DNA of 64,000 nucleotides from Bacteroidota bacterium. GTDB lineage: Bacteria; Bacteroidota; Bacteroidia; Sphingobacteriales; Sphingobacteriaceae. Position numbers and translations under genes: made by a program. The notes under the pieces are model-generated. The model was given only the letters and a program-made list of their open reading frames with translations. It did no database searches and was not told where the DNA came from. Each line of letters starts with the position of its first letter. Position 1 is the stretch's first letter. The stretch lies in the NCBI GenBank assembly GCA_023427985.1, contig JAEYZM010000032.1, forward strand, positions 1 to 64,000. Reading direction: 5' to 3'. Below are positions 23,922 through 32,117 of the stretch, piece by piece.

Positions 23922-23959
23922 TATGAGAAAGTAGTCATATTATTAATAATTATAAATAC

Positions 23960-23976
23960 ATGAATGATTTATCATA
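23960..23976 (+). promoter_or_regulatory. Third operator-like repeat, overlapping the antitoxin start codon
   Basis: ATGAATGATTTATCATA differs at one base from 23868-23884. Its first three bases are the start codon of the antitoxin gene, so it would be both coding and regulatory. Confidence 0.55.
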
Positions 23977-24304
23977 CAAAAATATTCACGCCAAAACAGA
24001 TGATGCCATCTTAAAATTCATCGGCAAGTATATTCATACAGAACGTTTAAGGCAAAACAAATCACAAGAGCAAGTAGCCTTAGAAGCGGGTATCAGTAGG
24101 TCCACATTAAGTTTATTAGAGCGAGGTGAAGTAGTAAAACTAGATAGTTTTCTGCAAGTCTTGCGTGTATTAAATTCACTGCATTTATTAGAAGTCTTCC
24201 AAGTGAAAGAACAAATCAGTCCAATAGAATACGCAAAAATTAAAAAGAAAGAACGCAAACAAGCCTCTCCGCGTAAAAACAAATCAAATGATTTAGAATG
24301 GTAG
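23960..24304 (+). CDS. Xre-family antitoxin (HipB-like)
   Basis: 114 residues. Residues about 25-85 form a Cro/C1-type helix-turn-helix: YIHTERLRQNKSQEQVALEA, GISRSTLSLLERGEVVKLDS and FLQVLRVLNSLHLLEVF. The basic C-terminal tail (KKKERKQASPRKNKS) may contact the toxin or DNA. The stop overlaps the HipA-like start by 7 bp. It is expected to bind and neutralise the HipA-like kinase and to repress the operon. Confidence 0.85.
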   Translation: MNDLSYKNIHAKTDDAILKFIGKYIHTERLRQNKSQEQVALEAGISRSTLSLLERGEVVKLDSFLQVLRVLNSLHLLEVFQVKEQISPIEYAKIKKKERKQASPRKNKSNDLEW

Positions 24305-25605
24305 ATGTTGCGGAAATAAAAATCTGGGGAGAATTTGTGGGAGCTGTCCGCTGGGATGAGCGCGAGCAATTGGGATATTTTCAATACGATAAGAAATTCT
24401 TGCAAAAAGCATGGGACTTATCGCCCATCAAAATGCCACTAACTGGTGGAAATCAAATTTACAGTTTTCCAGAATTAAGAAAATCGAGAACCGACATCGA
24501 GAATACATTCAAAGGTTTACCTGGATTATTGGCCGATGTATTGCCGGACAAATATGGCAATCGCTTAATCAACGCATGGTTGGCGCAACAAGGTAGAGCT
24601 GACAACAGCATGAACCCTGTGGAAATGTTGTGCTTCATAGGTTCTAGAGGAATGGGTGCTTTGGAATTTGAACCATCACATTCAAGCAATGACAGCAAAC
24701 ATTTTACTATAGAATTAGAAAGTTTAGTTGAAGTAGCATCAAAAATTTTAAACGAAAGAGAAAAGTTCAGCACAAATTTAAGTAAGGATGAAAAGCAAGC
24801 TTTACTATCGATATTGAAAATCGGAACATCGGCAGGCGGCGCTAGACCTAAAGCATTGATTGCATTTAATCCTGAAACGAATGAAGTCCGTTCAGGCCAA
24901 GGAAAGGTACCAAGAGCTTATGAGCATTGGTTGTTAAAATTAGATGGAGTAAGTGGAGAGCAATTTGGAGAAAGCATCGGTTGGGGTAGAGTTGAATATG
25001 CCTATTATTTAATGGCTCGAGATGCCGGAATTGAAATGGAAACATCGACTTTACTAGAAGAAAATGGCAGAGCACATTTCATGACGAAGCGATTCGATCG
25101 GGATGGAAATACGCGACATCATGTACAAACCTTATGCGGCATTCAGCATTATGATTTCAATGACATGTATGGATATAGTTATGAGCAGGTATTTCAAACC
25201 ATGCGAATATTACGATTACACTATGCAGAAGCAGAACAAATGTTTAGAAGAATGTGCTTTAATATTTTAGCAAGTAATTATGATGACCATACCAAGAATT
25301 TTTCATTCATACTAAAGCAAAATGAGACATGGCGATTAGCTCCAGCTTATGATATGTGTTATGCGTATGATCCCAATAATCATTGGGTGAACAAGCAAAC
25401 TTTAAGTGTAAATGGTAAGCGAGAGAAAATCAATAAAGTTGACATATTAGATTTAGCGAAGACGAATAACATCAAAAGAGCAGAAAAAATTTATGATGAA
25501 GTTTTTAATGTTGTAAAGAATTGGAAAAAATATGCTAATGAAGCAGGAGTTAGAAATGATTTAATAAAATTAATTAACAATAATCTTTTGAGAATAATTA
25601 TATAA
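24298..25605 (+). CDS. HipA-like serine/threonine kinase toxin
   Basis: 435 residues. The N-terminal subdomain contains TGGNQIYSFPELRKS and GLPGLLADVLPDKYGN; the kinase core contains TSAGGARPKALIAF, HWLLKLDG, MTKRFDRDGNTRHHVQTL, and the catalytic/magnesium stretch NILASNYDDHTKNFSFI with LAPAYDMCYAYDP. These are the conserved HipA motifs. In E. coli, HipA phosphorylates glutamyl-tRNA synthetase and induces dormancy; the target here is unknown. All key motifs look intact, so the toxin is probably active. Confidence 0.9.
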   Translation: MVDVAEIKIWGEFVGAVRWDEREQLGYFQYDKKFLQKAWDLSPIKMPLTGGNQIYSFPELRKSRTDIENTFKGLPGLLADVLPDKYGNRLINAWLAQQGRADNSMNPVEMLCFIGSRGMGALEFEPSHSSNDSKHFTIELESLVEVASKILNEREKFSTNLSKDEKQALLSILKIGTSAGGARPKALIAFNPETNEVRSGQGKVPRAYEHWLLKLDGVSGEQFGESIGWGRVEYAYYLMARDAGIEMETSTLLEENGRAHFMTKRFDRDGNTRHHVQTLCGIQHYDFNDMYGYSYEQVFQTMRILRLHYAEAEQMFRRMCFNILASNYDDHTKNFSFILKQNETWRLAPAYDMCYAYDPNNHWVNKQTLSVNGKREKINKVDILDLAKTNNIKRAEKIYDEVFNVVKNWKKYANEAGVRNDLIKLINNNLLRIII

Positions 25606-25698
25606 TTCAAAAGCTAAAAATAAAATTAAGAAGAAAGTAGGAATTGAAAATATGGGATACCATAACACAACTGAAAACCGAAAAAGCAATGAAATAAT

Positions 25699-26196
25699 AT
25701 GGACAAAATAAAATTTAAGATAATTAATACTAATGATGATAAATTAATATCGTTAATTGCTAAATGGTATAAAGAAGAATGGAATATTGATGAGGAAAAT
25801 ACAATTATGAAATTGGATAGAATCACAAAATCAAGTAATGAATTTCAAGTAATGATGTTTAATAATAATGTACCCATTGGCACGGCTGGTATATATCAAA
25901 GTGTAGGAATCCATAAACACTTTGAAAATTTATTAAAGTATCCAAATTGGTTGGCTCTTGTATATATTATTCAGAATGAAAGAAGAAAAGGATATGGTGA
26001 AATGATGTGTAAAAATATTGAAGAAATAGCAGCTGAAAAAAACATGAAAGAACTTCATCTATTTACCGATACTGCAGAAAAATTATATCGTAGAATGAAT
26101 TGGATCAAGTTAGATACCTTAAAGCATCTAGACAGAAATCTCGTAATCATGAAAAAATTAATCATCGCAGATATGCAAAAAGTGTACGAAGAATAA
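25699..26196 (+). CDS. GNAT-family N-acetyltransferase
   Basis: 165 residues. The acetyl-CoA-binding motif is LVYIIQNERRKGYGEMMCKN (RRKGYG), followed by LHLFTDTAEKLYRRMNW. The Asn/Lys-rich composition is more AT-biased than its neighbours. The substrate is unknown. A second GNAT gene follows 20 bp later. Confidence 0.8.
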   Translation: MDKIKFKIINTNDDKLISLIAKWYKEEWNIDEENTIMKLDRITKSSNEFQVMMFNNNVPIGTAGIYQSVGIHKHFENLLKYPNWLALVYIIQNERRKGYGEMMCKNIEEIAAEKNMKELHLFTDTAEKLYRRMNWIKLDTLKHLDRNLVIMKKLIIADMQKVYEE

Positions 26197-26215
26197 TTTT
26201 TGCTAATTTTAGCGA

Positions 26216-26665
26216 ATGAAAATTATTCGTACCGATTCTGACAATGTAGATTTTCAAATCTTAGTAAAAGAACTAGACAAAGACCTCGCTATTCGCGATG
26301 GCGATGAACATGCATTCTTTGCGCAATTTAACAAGATTGATGCCATCAAACATGTGGTTGTATTGTATGTCGATGCTACCGCTGTGGCATGCGGGGCTAT
26401 AAAACATTACGATGAAGGAATCATTGAAATTAAACGCATGTATTGCAAACCTGAACTTAGGGGCAAGGGCTATGCATCTATGATTTTAACTGAGTTGGAA
26501 TCTTGGGCAAAAGAATTAGGTTATAGCACTTCTATTTTAGAAACCGGTTACAAACAACCTGAAGCAATTCGTTTGTACGAAAAAAATAGTTTTAAAAGAA
26601 TTCCGAACTATGGTCAATATGTGGGTGTGGATAGCAGTGTATGTTTTGAAAAAAGATTAGACTAA
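26216..26665 (+). CDS. GNAT-family N-acetyltransferase
   Basis: 149 residues: IEIKRMYCKPELRGKGYASM (acetyl-CoA-binding RGKGYA), then SILETGYKQPEAIRLYEKNS and FKRIPNYGQYVG. This is the common PanZ/YjdJ-like size class. Substrate unknown; not closely similar to the preceding GNAT. Confidence 0.85.
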   Translation: MKIIRTDSDNVDFQILVKELDKDLAIRDGDEHAFFAQFNKIDAIKHVVVLYVDATAVACGAIKHYDEGIIEIKRMYCKPELRGKGYASMILTELESWAKELGYSTSILETGYKQPEAIRLYEKNSFKRIPNYGQYVGVDSSVCFEKRLD

Positions 26666-26750
26666 ACTAAGTTTAGTTTCATTAGTTAAGTAATTTTTAT
26701 ACAATCAAATGTATAGCGTCGATTATACTTTAGATTAAAATTTAAGAATT

Positions 26751-27305
26751 ATGAACTATATAACACTACAAGATAAAATTGATGCCGAATTATTAGAAGA
26801 CAGAAAAGTTTTTCTTTGGGGGATGGTCGATGACCAATCGGCAAAACATGTTGTGGAACGCCTGCTCTACTTAGAGAAAATAAACCCCGGAAAAGAAATT
26901 CAATTTATTATAAACAGCAACGGCGGATATGTAACATCTGGATTTTCAATATACGATACTATGAAAGGAATTAGCAGTCCAGTGAGTACTATTTGCTCTG
27001 GACTAGCTGCTTCTATGGGATCTATATTATTGTCGGCCGGTGAGAAAGGCAGAAGATTTGTATTACCTCATGCAAAAGTGATGATACATCAACCAAGTGG
27101 TGGAGCTGGAGGACAAGCATCCAATATTGAAATTCAAGCTGAAGAAATTCGTAAGACAAAAAAAATTGGAGCAGAAATACTTGCAGAGAATTGCGGTAAA
27201 AGTTTTGAACAAATCATGAAAGATTTCGATAGAGATTATTGGATGGATGCCAATGAATCTGTACAATACGGAATAGTAGATGCTTTATTGAATAATATTG
27301 GGTAA
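26751..27305 (+). CDS. ClpP-like ATP-dependent protease proteolytic subunit
   Basis: 184 residues. FIINSNGGYVTSGFSIYDTM, the nucleophile LAASMGSILL (Ser about 87) and MIHQPSGG (His about 112) are the ClpP motifs, with an Asp near DRDYWMDA (about 163). Start LQDKIDAELLEDRKVFLWG is like the mature ClpP N-terminus, with little propeptide. It lies away from clpX or the main clpP, and is probably an accessory paralogue. Confidence 0.85.
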   Translation: MNYITLQDKIDAELLEDRKVFLWGMVDDQSAKHVVERLLYLEKINPGKEIQFIINSNGGYVTSGFSIYDTMKGISSPVSTICSGLAASMGSILLSAGEKGRRFVLPHAKVMIHQPSGGAGGQASNIEIQAEEIRKTKKIGAEILAENCGKSFEQIMKDFDRDYWMDANESVQYGIVDALLNNIG

Positions 27306-27354
27306 TATTTTCATATATTTAACTGCTATCAATCCAATATTACATACCAATATC

Positions 27355-29055
27355 ATGCGCTACATTTTTATATTTCTACTCATTACAATTGCTGCTACTA
27401 CATCGGCACAAAAAATTAATATTAGCGATGCAAAGTTGAAAAGTATCGACTCCATTGTTCAATCGAAATACAAAAGCGATGAACCTGGAATTTCCTATCA
27501 GATCGTGCAAGGGAATAAGGTGCTTGCAAACAAATCCTATGGAATGGCCGAACTTGAACTGGGTGTACCATTAAATAATGAGAATGTATTTGCAATTGGA
27601 AGTATCTCAAAACAATTTACTGCAATTGCTATGTTGAAATTGGTAGAGCAAGGTAAAGTGAGTTTGAAGGACGATATCAAAAAACATATTCCAAATTATA
27701 ACACACATAGTAAATTAATTACGATAGAGAATCTTCTTGCGCATACCTCTGGAATCTTAAGTTTTACAGAGATGCAGGGATTCTTTGAACTAAACGGAAT
27801 CGACAAAAATCCAGAAGAAATTCGCAAAACTTTTGAAGACTCCGCATTATTATTTAATCCGGGTTCAAATTGGAGCTATTCTAATTCAGGATTTTTCCTA
27901 GCAGGATATATAATTGAAAAAGTATCTGGAATGAGTTATGAAGATTTCTTAAAGAAAGAACTTTTCGAACCGGCTGGAATGTCAAATACTACATTTGGAA
28001 GCAATTCAGCTTTAATCAAAAATAGAGCGCATGGGTATGATCCGGGCGATGATGATAATTATTTCAAAGCAGGACATCACAGTTGGAATTGGCCTAGAGG
28101 TGCAGGGAATATCATGAGTACTACAGGCGATATGGTAAAATGGAACAATGCATTACGCGATGGAAAAATTATTAAAAAAGAATTATTGAAGCTCGCACAT
28201 ACATCACAAAAATTAAATGATGGGCGATTAACAAATTACGGATTAGGATGGGGTGTAAATAAAATTGCCAATAAAACGATCATCACTCATGGAGGTGCAA
28301 TAAGTGGTTATCTAGCCGATGCTGCAAGAATTGAAGAAGACGATGTATACATCGTAATGCTAACGAACACAACTGCGAAAAGTGTTTCGGATGTTTTGAG
28401 CAAGAGTATTTCAATTTTATTAGATATTCCGATGGGTGATCCTAAAGAAACTAAAATTGCTCAGGACTTTGAAAGTTTGCCAGGAGTTTATGAAGTCAAT
28501 TATGTAGGTGGAAGAGTAACTAGTAATTCGGGTAAAGAAAAAATTTACAGAACAGTAACGTATGAAAATAACACTTTATACATTCAGCGAACTGGCGGAA
28601 GTAAAATAGAATTAAGACCTTATCACCACGATTCATTTTATATAAAAGGCGGCTCACAACGATTCGTATTTAAACGTGATAAAAAAAATAAAGTAATTGC
28701 ATTGGATGTGTGTACCTATCCCCTACAATTCGGACCTAACGATTATGGTTTACGCACGAATCTCGAAATCCCTAAAGCTGCAGTAGAAATTAAAGTGGCA
28801 AATGAGGTATTGAAAAAATACATCGGCACTTATGAACTTGTCCCTGGATTTAATATCGATATAAGTGTTGATGGAAATCAAATCTATGCCCAAGCTACTG
28901 GCCAAGGCAAGTTTGAAATTTTTGCCAAATCAAACACAAGCTTTTTTGCAAAAATTGCCGACATTCAGATTGATTTTAATGCCGATGAACAAGGCAATAT
29001 AAAGAGTCTTACCTTGACACAAGGCAGAAAGATGGAAGCGAAGAAAATAAAATAG
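27355..29055 (+). CDS. Secreted serine hydrolase, beta-lactamase/PBP4 family
   Basis: 566 residues from the ATG at 27355 with signal peptide MRYIFIFLLITIAATTSAQ. The class C beta-lactamase-type catalytic motifs are intact: SISKQFTA (S-x-x-K), YSNSGFFLA (Y-x-N) and THGGAISGY (H-x-G). The C-terminal part (about 370-566) is a beta-rich domain common in these esterase-like proteins. Likely a periplasmic D-alanyl or ester hydrolase; a true antibiotic-resistance role cannot be asserted. Confidence 0.85.
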   Translation: MRYIFIFLLITIAATTSAQKINISDAKLKSIDSIVQSKYKSDEPGISYQIVQGNKVLANKSYGMAELELGVPLNNENVFAIGSISKQFTAIAMLKLVEQGKVSLKDDIKKHIPNYNTHSKLITIENLLAHTSGILSFTEMQGFFELNGIDKNPEEIRKTFEDSALLFNPGSNWSYSNSGFFLAGYIIEKVSGMSYEDFLKKELFEPAGMSNTTFGSNSALIKNRAHGYDPGDDDNYFKAGHHSWNWPRGAGNIMSTTGDMVKWNNALRDGKIIKKELLKLAHTSQKLNDGRLTNYGLGWGVNKIANKTIITHGGAISGYLADAARIEEDDVYIVMLTNTTAKSVSDVLSKSISILLDIPMGDPKETKIAQDFESLPGVYEVNYVGGRVTSNSGKEKIYRTVTYENNTLYIQRTGGSKIELRPYHHDSFYIKGGSQRFVFKRDKKNKVIALDVCTYPLQFGPNDYGLRTNLEIPKAAVEIKVANEVLKKYIGTYELVPGFNIDISVDGNQIYAQATGQGKFEIFAKSNTSFFAKIADIQIDFNADEQGNIKSLTLTQGRKMEAKKIK

Positions 29056-29106
29056 TAATTAACTGTTCATCGCTTTCAATTCTTAATTTTACTTTATCTT
29101 TGAAGC

Positions 29107-29823
29107 ATGACACGCTTATCGGTAAACATTAACAAAGTAGCTACATTAAGAAACGCACGTGGTGGTAATAATCCGGATGTGATAAAATTCGCCATCGATT
29201 GTGAAAACTATGGTGCTCAAGGCATCACGGTACATCCGCGTCCAGATGAACGTCATATTCGTTATGCCGATGTGTACGCGTTAAAAAATGTTGTACAAAC
29301 CGAATTTAATATAGAGGGAAACCCGAAGGAGAAAAAGTTTGTCGATTTAGTGCTTGCCACAAACCCACATCAAGTTACATTAGTACCCGATGCCGAGAAT
29401 CAATTGACATCGAATCATGGTTGGGATACCATTCAGCATGCCGAATATTTGAAATCGATTATCAAAGAATTCAAAGATGCCGGTATTCGAGTAAGTATAT
29501 TTGTAGACCCTGATTTGGAGAAGGTAAAAGCGGCGGCGGATACTGGGACCGACAGAATTGAATTGTATACCGAAGGTTTTGCGAAGAACTACCACATCGA
29601 CCCGAAAAAGGCCATAGCACCTTATCAGTCAGCGGCTGAGGCAGCACATGAATTGGGCTTGGGAATAAATGCGGGGCATGACCTCGATTTAGAAAATCTT
29701 AAGTACCTGAAAAATAATCTAATAGCTTTAGAAGAAGTTTCAATTGGACATGCCTTAATTTCAGATGCCTTGTATTTTGGGATTGAAAATACAATTCAAA
29801 TGTATCTTACTCAACTCAGATAA
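29107..29823 (+). CDS. pdxJ: Pyridoxine 5'-phosphate synthase
   Basis: 238 residues, the normal PdxJ length. LSVNINKVATLRNARGGNNP at the N-terminus, GAQGITVHPRPDERHIRY, TLVPDAENQLTSNHGWD, RVSIFVDPD and LGINAGHDLDLENL are the characteristic motifs of this TIM-barrel enzyme, which condenses 1-deoxy-D-xylulose 5-phosphate with 3-amino-2-oxopropyl phosphate to give pyridoxine phosphate. A -7-like box TATCTTTG lies at 29095-29102, very close to the start codon. Confidence 0.95.
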   Translation: MTRLSVNINKVATLRNARGGNNPDVIKFAIDCENYGAQGITVHPRPDERHIRYADVYALKNVVQTEFNIEGNPKEKKFVDLVLATNPHQVTLVPDAENQLTSNHGWDTIQHAEYLKSIIKEFKDAGIRVSIFVDPDLEKVKAAADTGTDRIELYTEGFAKNYHIDPKKAIAPYQSAAEAAHELGLGINAGHDLDLENLKYLKNNLIALEEVSIGHALISDALYFGIENTIQMYLTQLR

Positions 29824-29839
29824 TTTAAAAAATCAGAAA

Positions 29840-31987
29840 ATGTCATTTAAAATTAAGCTGACCGTTATTTTGTTAACCTTAGTTGTAACTAATAACTCCT
29901 ACTCCCAACTAAAATCAAATCATATACCTCATGTATTTGATAATGCTATTGAAGAAATAAAAGTTCCAGAGAAGTATAGTGACTTTGGCATAGTTATTTT
30001 AAAAGATAATATCACATACGGATATCATTCTTTTATAAGATATACACGTTACAAAATTCAAAACGACTCAGCCTACAAAGAGCTAGGTGATTTTTATTTA
30101 CCACAAATTCTCGATCCTTTATTGGCGCAGTACAATTCAACAAGGTATGTTAAGAATCGAGCTTCTCACATTTATGATTTAGAACACTCTCTAAAAGAAT
30201 TTGGAATACGGGTTATAAGAGCTAATGGCGAAAAAATAGAAATCAACGATGAAGCAAAAGTGAAATTATTGAAAATAAAATTTCGAGAACAGCATTATAG
30301 ATTCACAAATACTCAGTTTGAATTACCAAAATTATATAAAGGAGATGAGTTAGAAATATATTATAAAGTTGAACCAGAGACTCCTTCTTTTGGTAAAAGT
30401 AAAAACAAACAACGGTATAATTTTGATCGAATATTTCTCAATGAAATTTATCCTAAAGTGCAATTCGAAATAAAAATAATATCTTATACAAAACATAACA
30501 TTGCATTTAGTGTAAATAATATTAAAAAATACAATTACACAATTGATACCTCTTCTACTAATGATAAAAAAGAAACAATCATTCGAATCAATGAATTAGA
30601 TGCGATTGGAAATTTGTGGAATTCGAAATTCTATGAGGACGTAGCAAATATTAAATTTAATGGCTTAAAAAATATATATAAGGAAGATTCATCGGGGAGT
30701 TTAGTAGTATCTAAAAAATTCAGCTGGAATGATGAATTAATGAAACACACCTACCTCAAATTCGAAGAGCATTTGGATGAATTTAATACAGTTGACAATC
30801 TGACTTACACATCTATATTCGAAAATGCAATCAAAACCGCACCTGACACAAGTTATTTAAGTATTGTAAATCATTTTCATAATTCTATCAATAATGAATA
30901 CGAATTTAATCCCGATCTTGATGTTGAACCAGGAACAGATATTAGTTTACTAAATATTGGTAGAAATTTAAAAAATAAAGTCCTAAGAGCTTCTGTATCG
31001 GGTTTACTATATATTCGAATATTGGATAAATTCAATGTAATGTTTTACAAAACAGTCATGATTGATAATCGAATAGATGACTTAAAATTCGATGTATTTA
31101 ATCCAATGTATAATATTCCTGATATATATTGTATTAAGTATAATAATCAATATTATTTTATGTCTGCCAAAAGTCATAGGTTCGGACATTATATGAATGA
31201 ATTTCCTTTTTATTATGAAGACAATAATGTAATTGCTTTTGATTCGTATATTCCTGTTCCTAAAGGAGAGAACTTTTTTAAAGCACAAAGAAAACCGAAT
31301 GCATATTACTTAAAAACACCTGCGAGTACTAGTGATGATAATCAAAGAATTTCAAACGTGTTAGTCGAACTAAATCTTACCGATAAATCTGTTCGCTTCA
31401 ACAATAAACTTAAATTATCGGGTCAGTTTTCTACTCTAATTAGAGGATATTATACCTATAAGTATGTGGATTCTACAATCAACCCAAAATATTACAAAGA
31501 CTTCTATAAGTTAAGCGCAAATAGTAAACTAGAAAAAAAGATAAAAGTAAATGAATCGGAGACCTTTCCATTTTCTACCAATTTTAATTTTATTTATTCC
31601 GATCCCACATTATTAAGCATGACAAGTGATAGTGTTTATTCTTTACCGATGAAGAATTTATTCAATTATGTAATAGACAATGACCTAAGCCTTAATACTT
31701 ACAATAATTATAATTTTGATTTTAAACAAAGCGATACATATCGATATTTATTGAAATTTGATTCAAAGATTCAATTACTTGAAACTCCTGAACAGGTAAA
31801 CCTTGTAAGTTCTTTTGGAAGCTTTACATTTTCAGTAAGACAGATCAGCGACGACAGCATTATGCTAGAATCAAATTTGTTGATACAAGATAATAGGGTT
31901 TCGAAAGACAATTTAATGGAAATTCAAAAATTGATTACAAATCTAAAAGTCCTCGAAGAGGCTAAGCTCAATTTCAAGAAAATTTAA
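29840..31987 (+). CDS. Large secreted protein of unknown function (DUF3857-like outline)
   Basis: 715 residues from the ATG at 29840, which begins a signal peptide (MSFKIKLTVILLTLVV..SYSQ). The mature chain is beta-rich, with YHSFIRYTRYKIQNDSAYKE near the start recalling the N-terminal DUF3857 region of Bacteroidota transglutaminase-like exported proteins. I see no Cys-His-Asp transglutaminase triad, so the enzymatic domain seems absent or highly diverged. Only 17 bp separate it from pdxJ. Family assignment is tentative. Confidence 0.55.
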   Translation: MSFKIKLTVILLTLVVTNNSYSQLKSNHIPHVFDNAIEEIKVPEKYSDFGIVILKDNITYGYHSFIRYTRYKIQNDSAYKELGDFYLPQILDPLLAQYNSTRYVKNRASHIYDLEHSLKEFGIRVIRANGEKIEINDEAKVKLLKIKFREQHYRFTNTQFELPKLYKGDELEIYYKVEPETPSFGKSKNKQRYNFDRIFLNEIYPKVQFEIKIISYTKHNIAFSVNNIKKYNYTIDTSSTNDKKETIIRINELDAIGNLWNSKFYEDVANIKFNGLKNIYKEDSSGSLVVSKKFSWNDELMKHTYLKFEEHLDEFNTVDNLTYTSIFENAIKTAPDTSYLSIVNHFHNSINNEYEFNPDLDVEPGTDISLLNIGRNLKNKVLRASVSGLLYIRILDKFNVMFYKTVMIDNRIDDLKFDVFNPMYNIPDIYCIKYNNQYYFMSAKSHRFGHYMNEFPFYYEDNNVIAFDSYIPVPKGENFFKAQRKPNAYYLKTPASTSDDNQRISNVLVELNLTDKSVRFNNKLKLSGQFSTLIRGYYTYKYVDSTINPKYYKDFYKLSANSKLEKKIKVNESETFPFSTNFNFIYSDPTLLSMTSDSVYSLPMKNLFNYVIDNDLSLNTYNNYNFDFKQSDTYRYLLKFDSKIQLLETPEQVNLVSSFGSFTFSVRQISDDSIMLESNLLIQDNRVSKDNLMEIQKLITNLKVLEEAKLNFKKI

Positions 31988-32054
31988 ATAACTAATATTC
32001 AGCCACTTGTATTTTACTTCGAATTATTAGTCAAAAAAATGGGATGCAATAAGC

Positions 32055-32079
32055 GTACTTTTTGCAAAACAAAAAGTAC
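32055..32079. repeat. Perfect 10-bp inverted repeat before gcvP
   Basis: GTACTTTTTG, 5-nt loop, CAAAAAGTAC. It lies just upstream of the TATCTTTG box at 32091-32098. It may be an operator, or one of the palindromes of this general type scattered in Bacteroidota intergenic DNA. Confidence 0.5.
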
Positions 32080-32090
32080 CTAGAAATTAT

Positions 32091-32098
32091 TATCTTTG
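32091..32098 (+). promoter_or_regulatory. Probable -7 box of the gcvP promoter
   Basis: TATCTTTG matches TANNTTTG and lies 20 bp before the gcvP ATG. The nearest upstream TTTG (32061-32064) is 26 nt away, longer than usual. Confidence 0.45.
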
Positions 32099-32117
32099 CA
32101 CACCATTAAAAATTTTC

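Noticed and set aside
27355..29055. Calling the serine hydrolase an antibiotic-resistance beta-lactamase
   Set aside because: The motifs fit, but many secreted esterases and D-peptidases share them and the extra C-terminal domain argues against a dedicated beta-lactamase.
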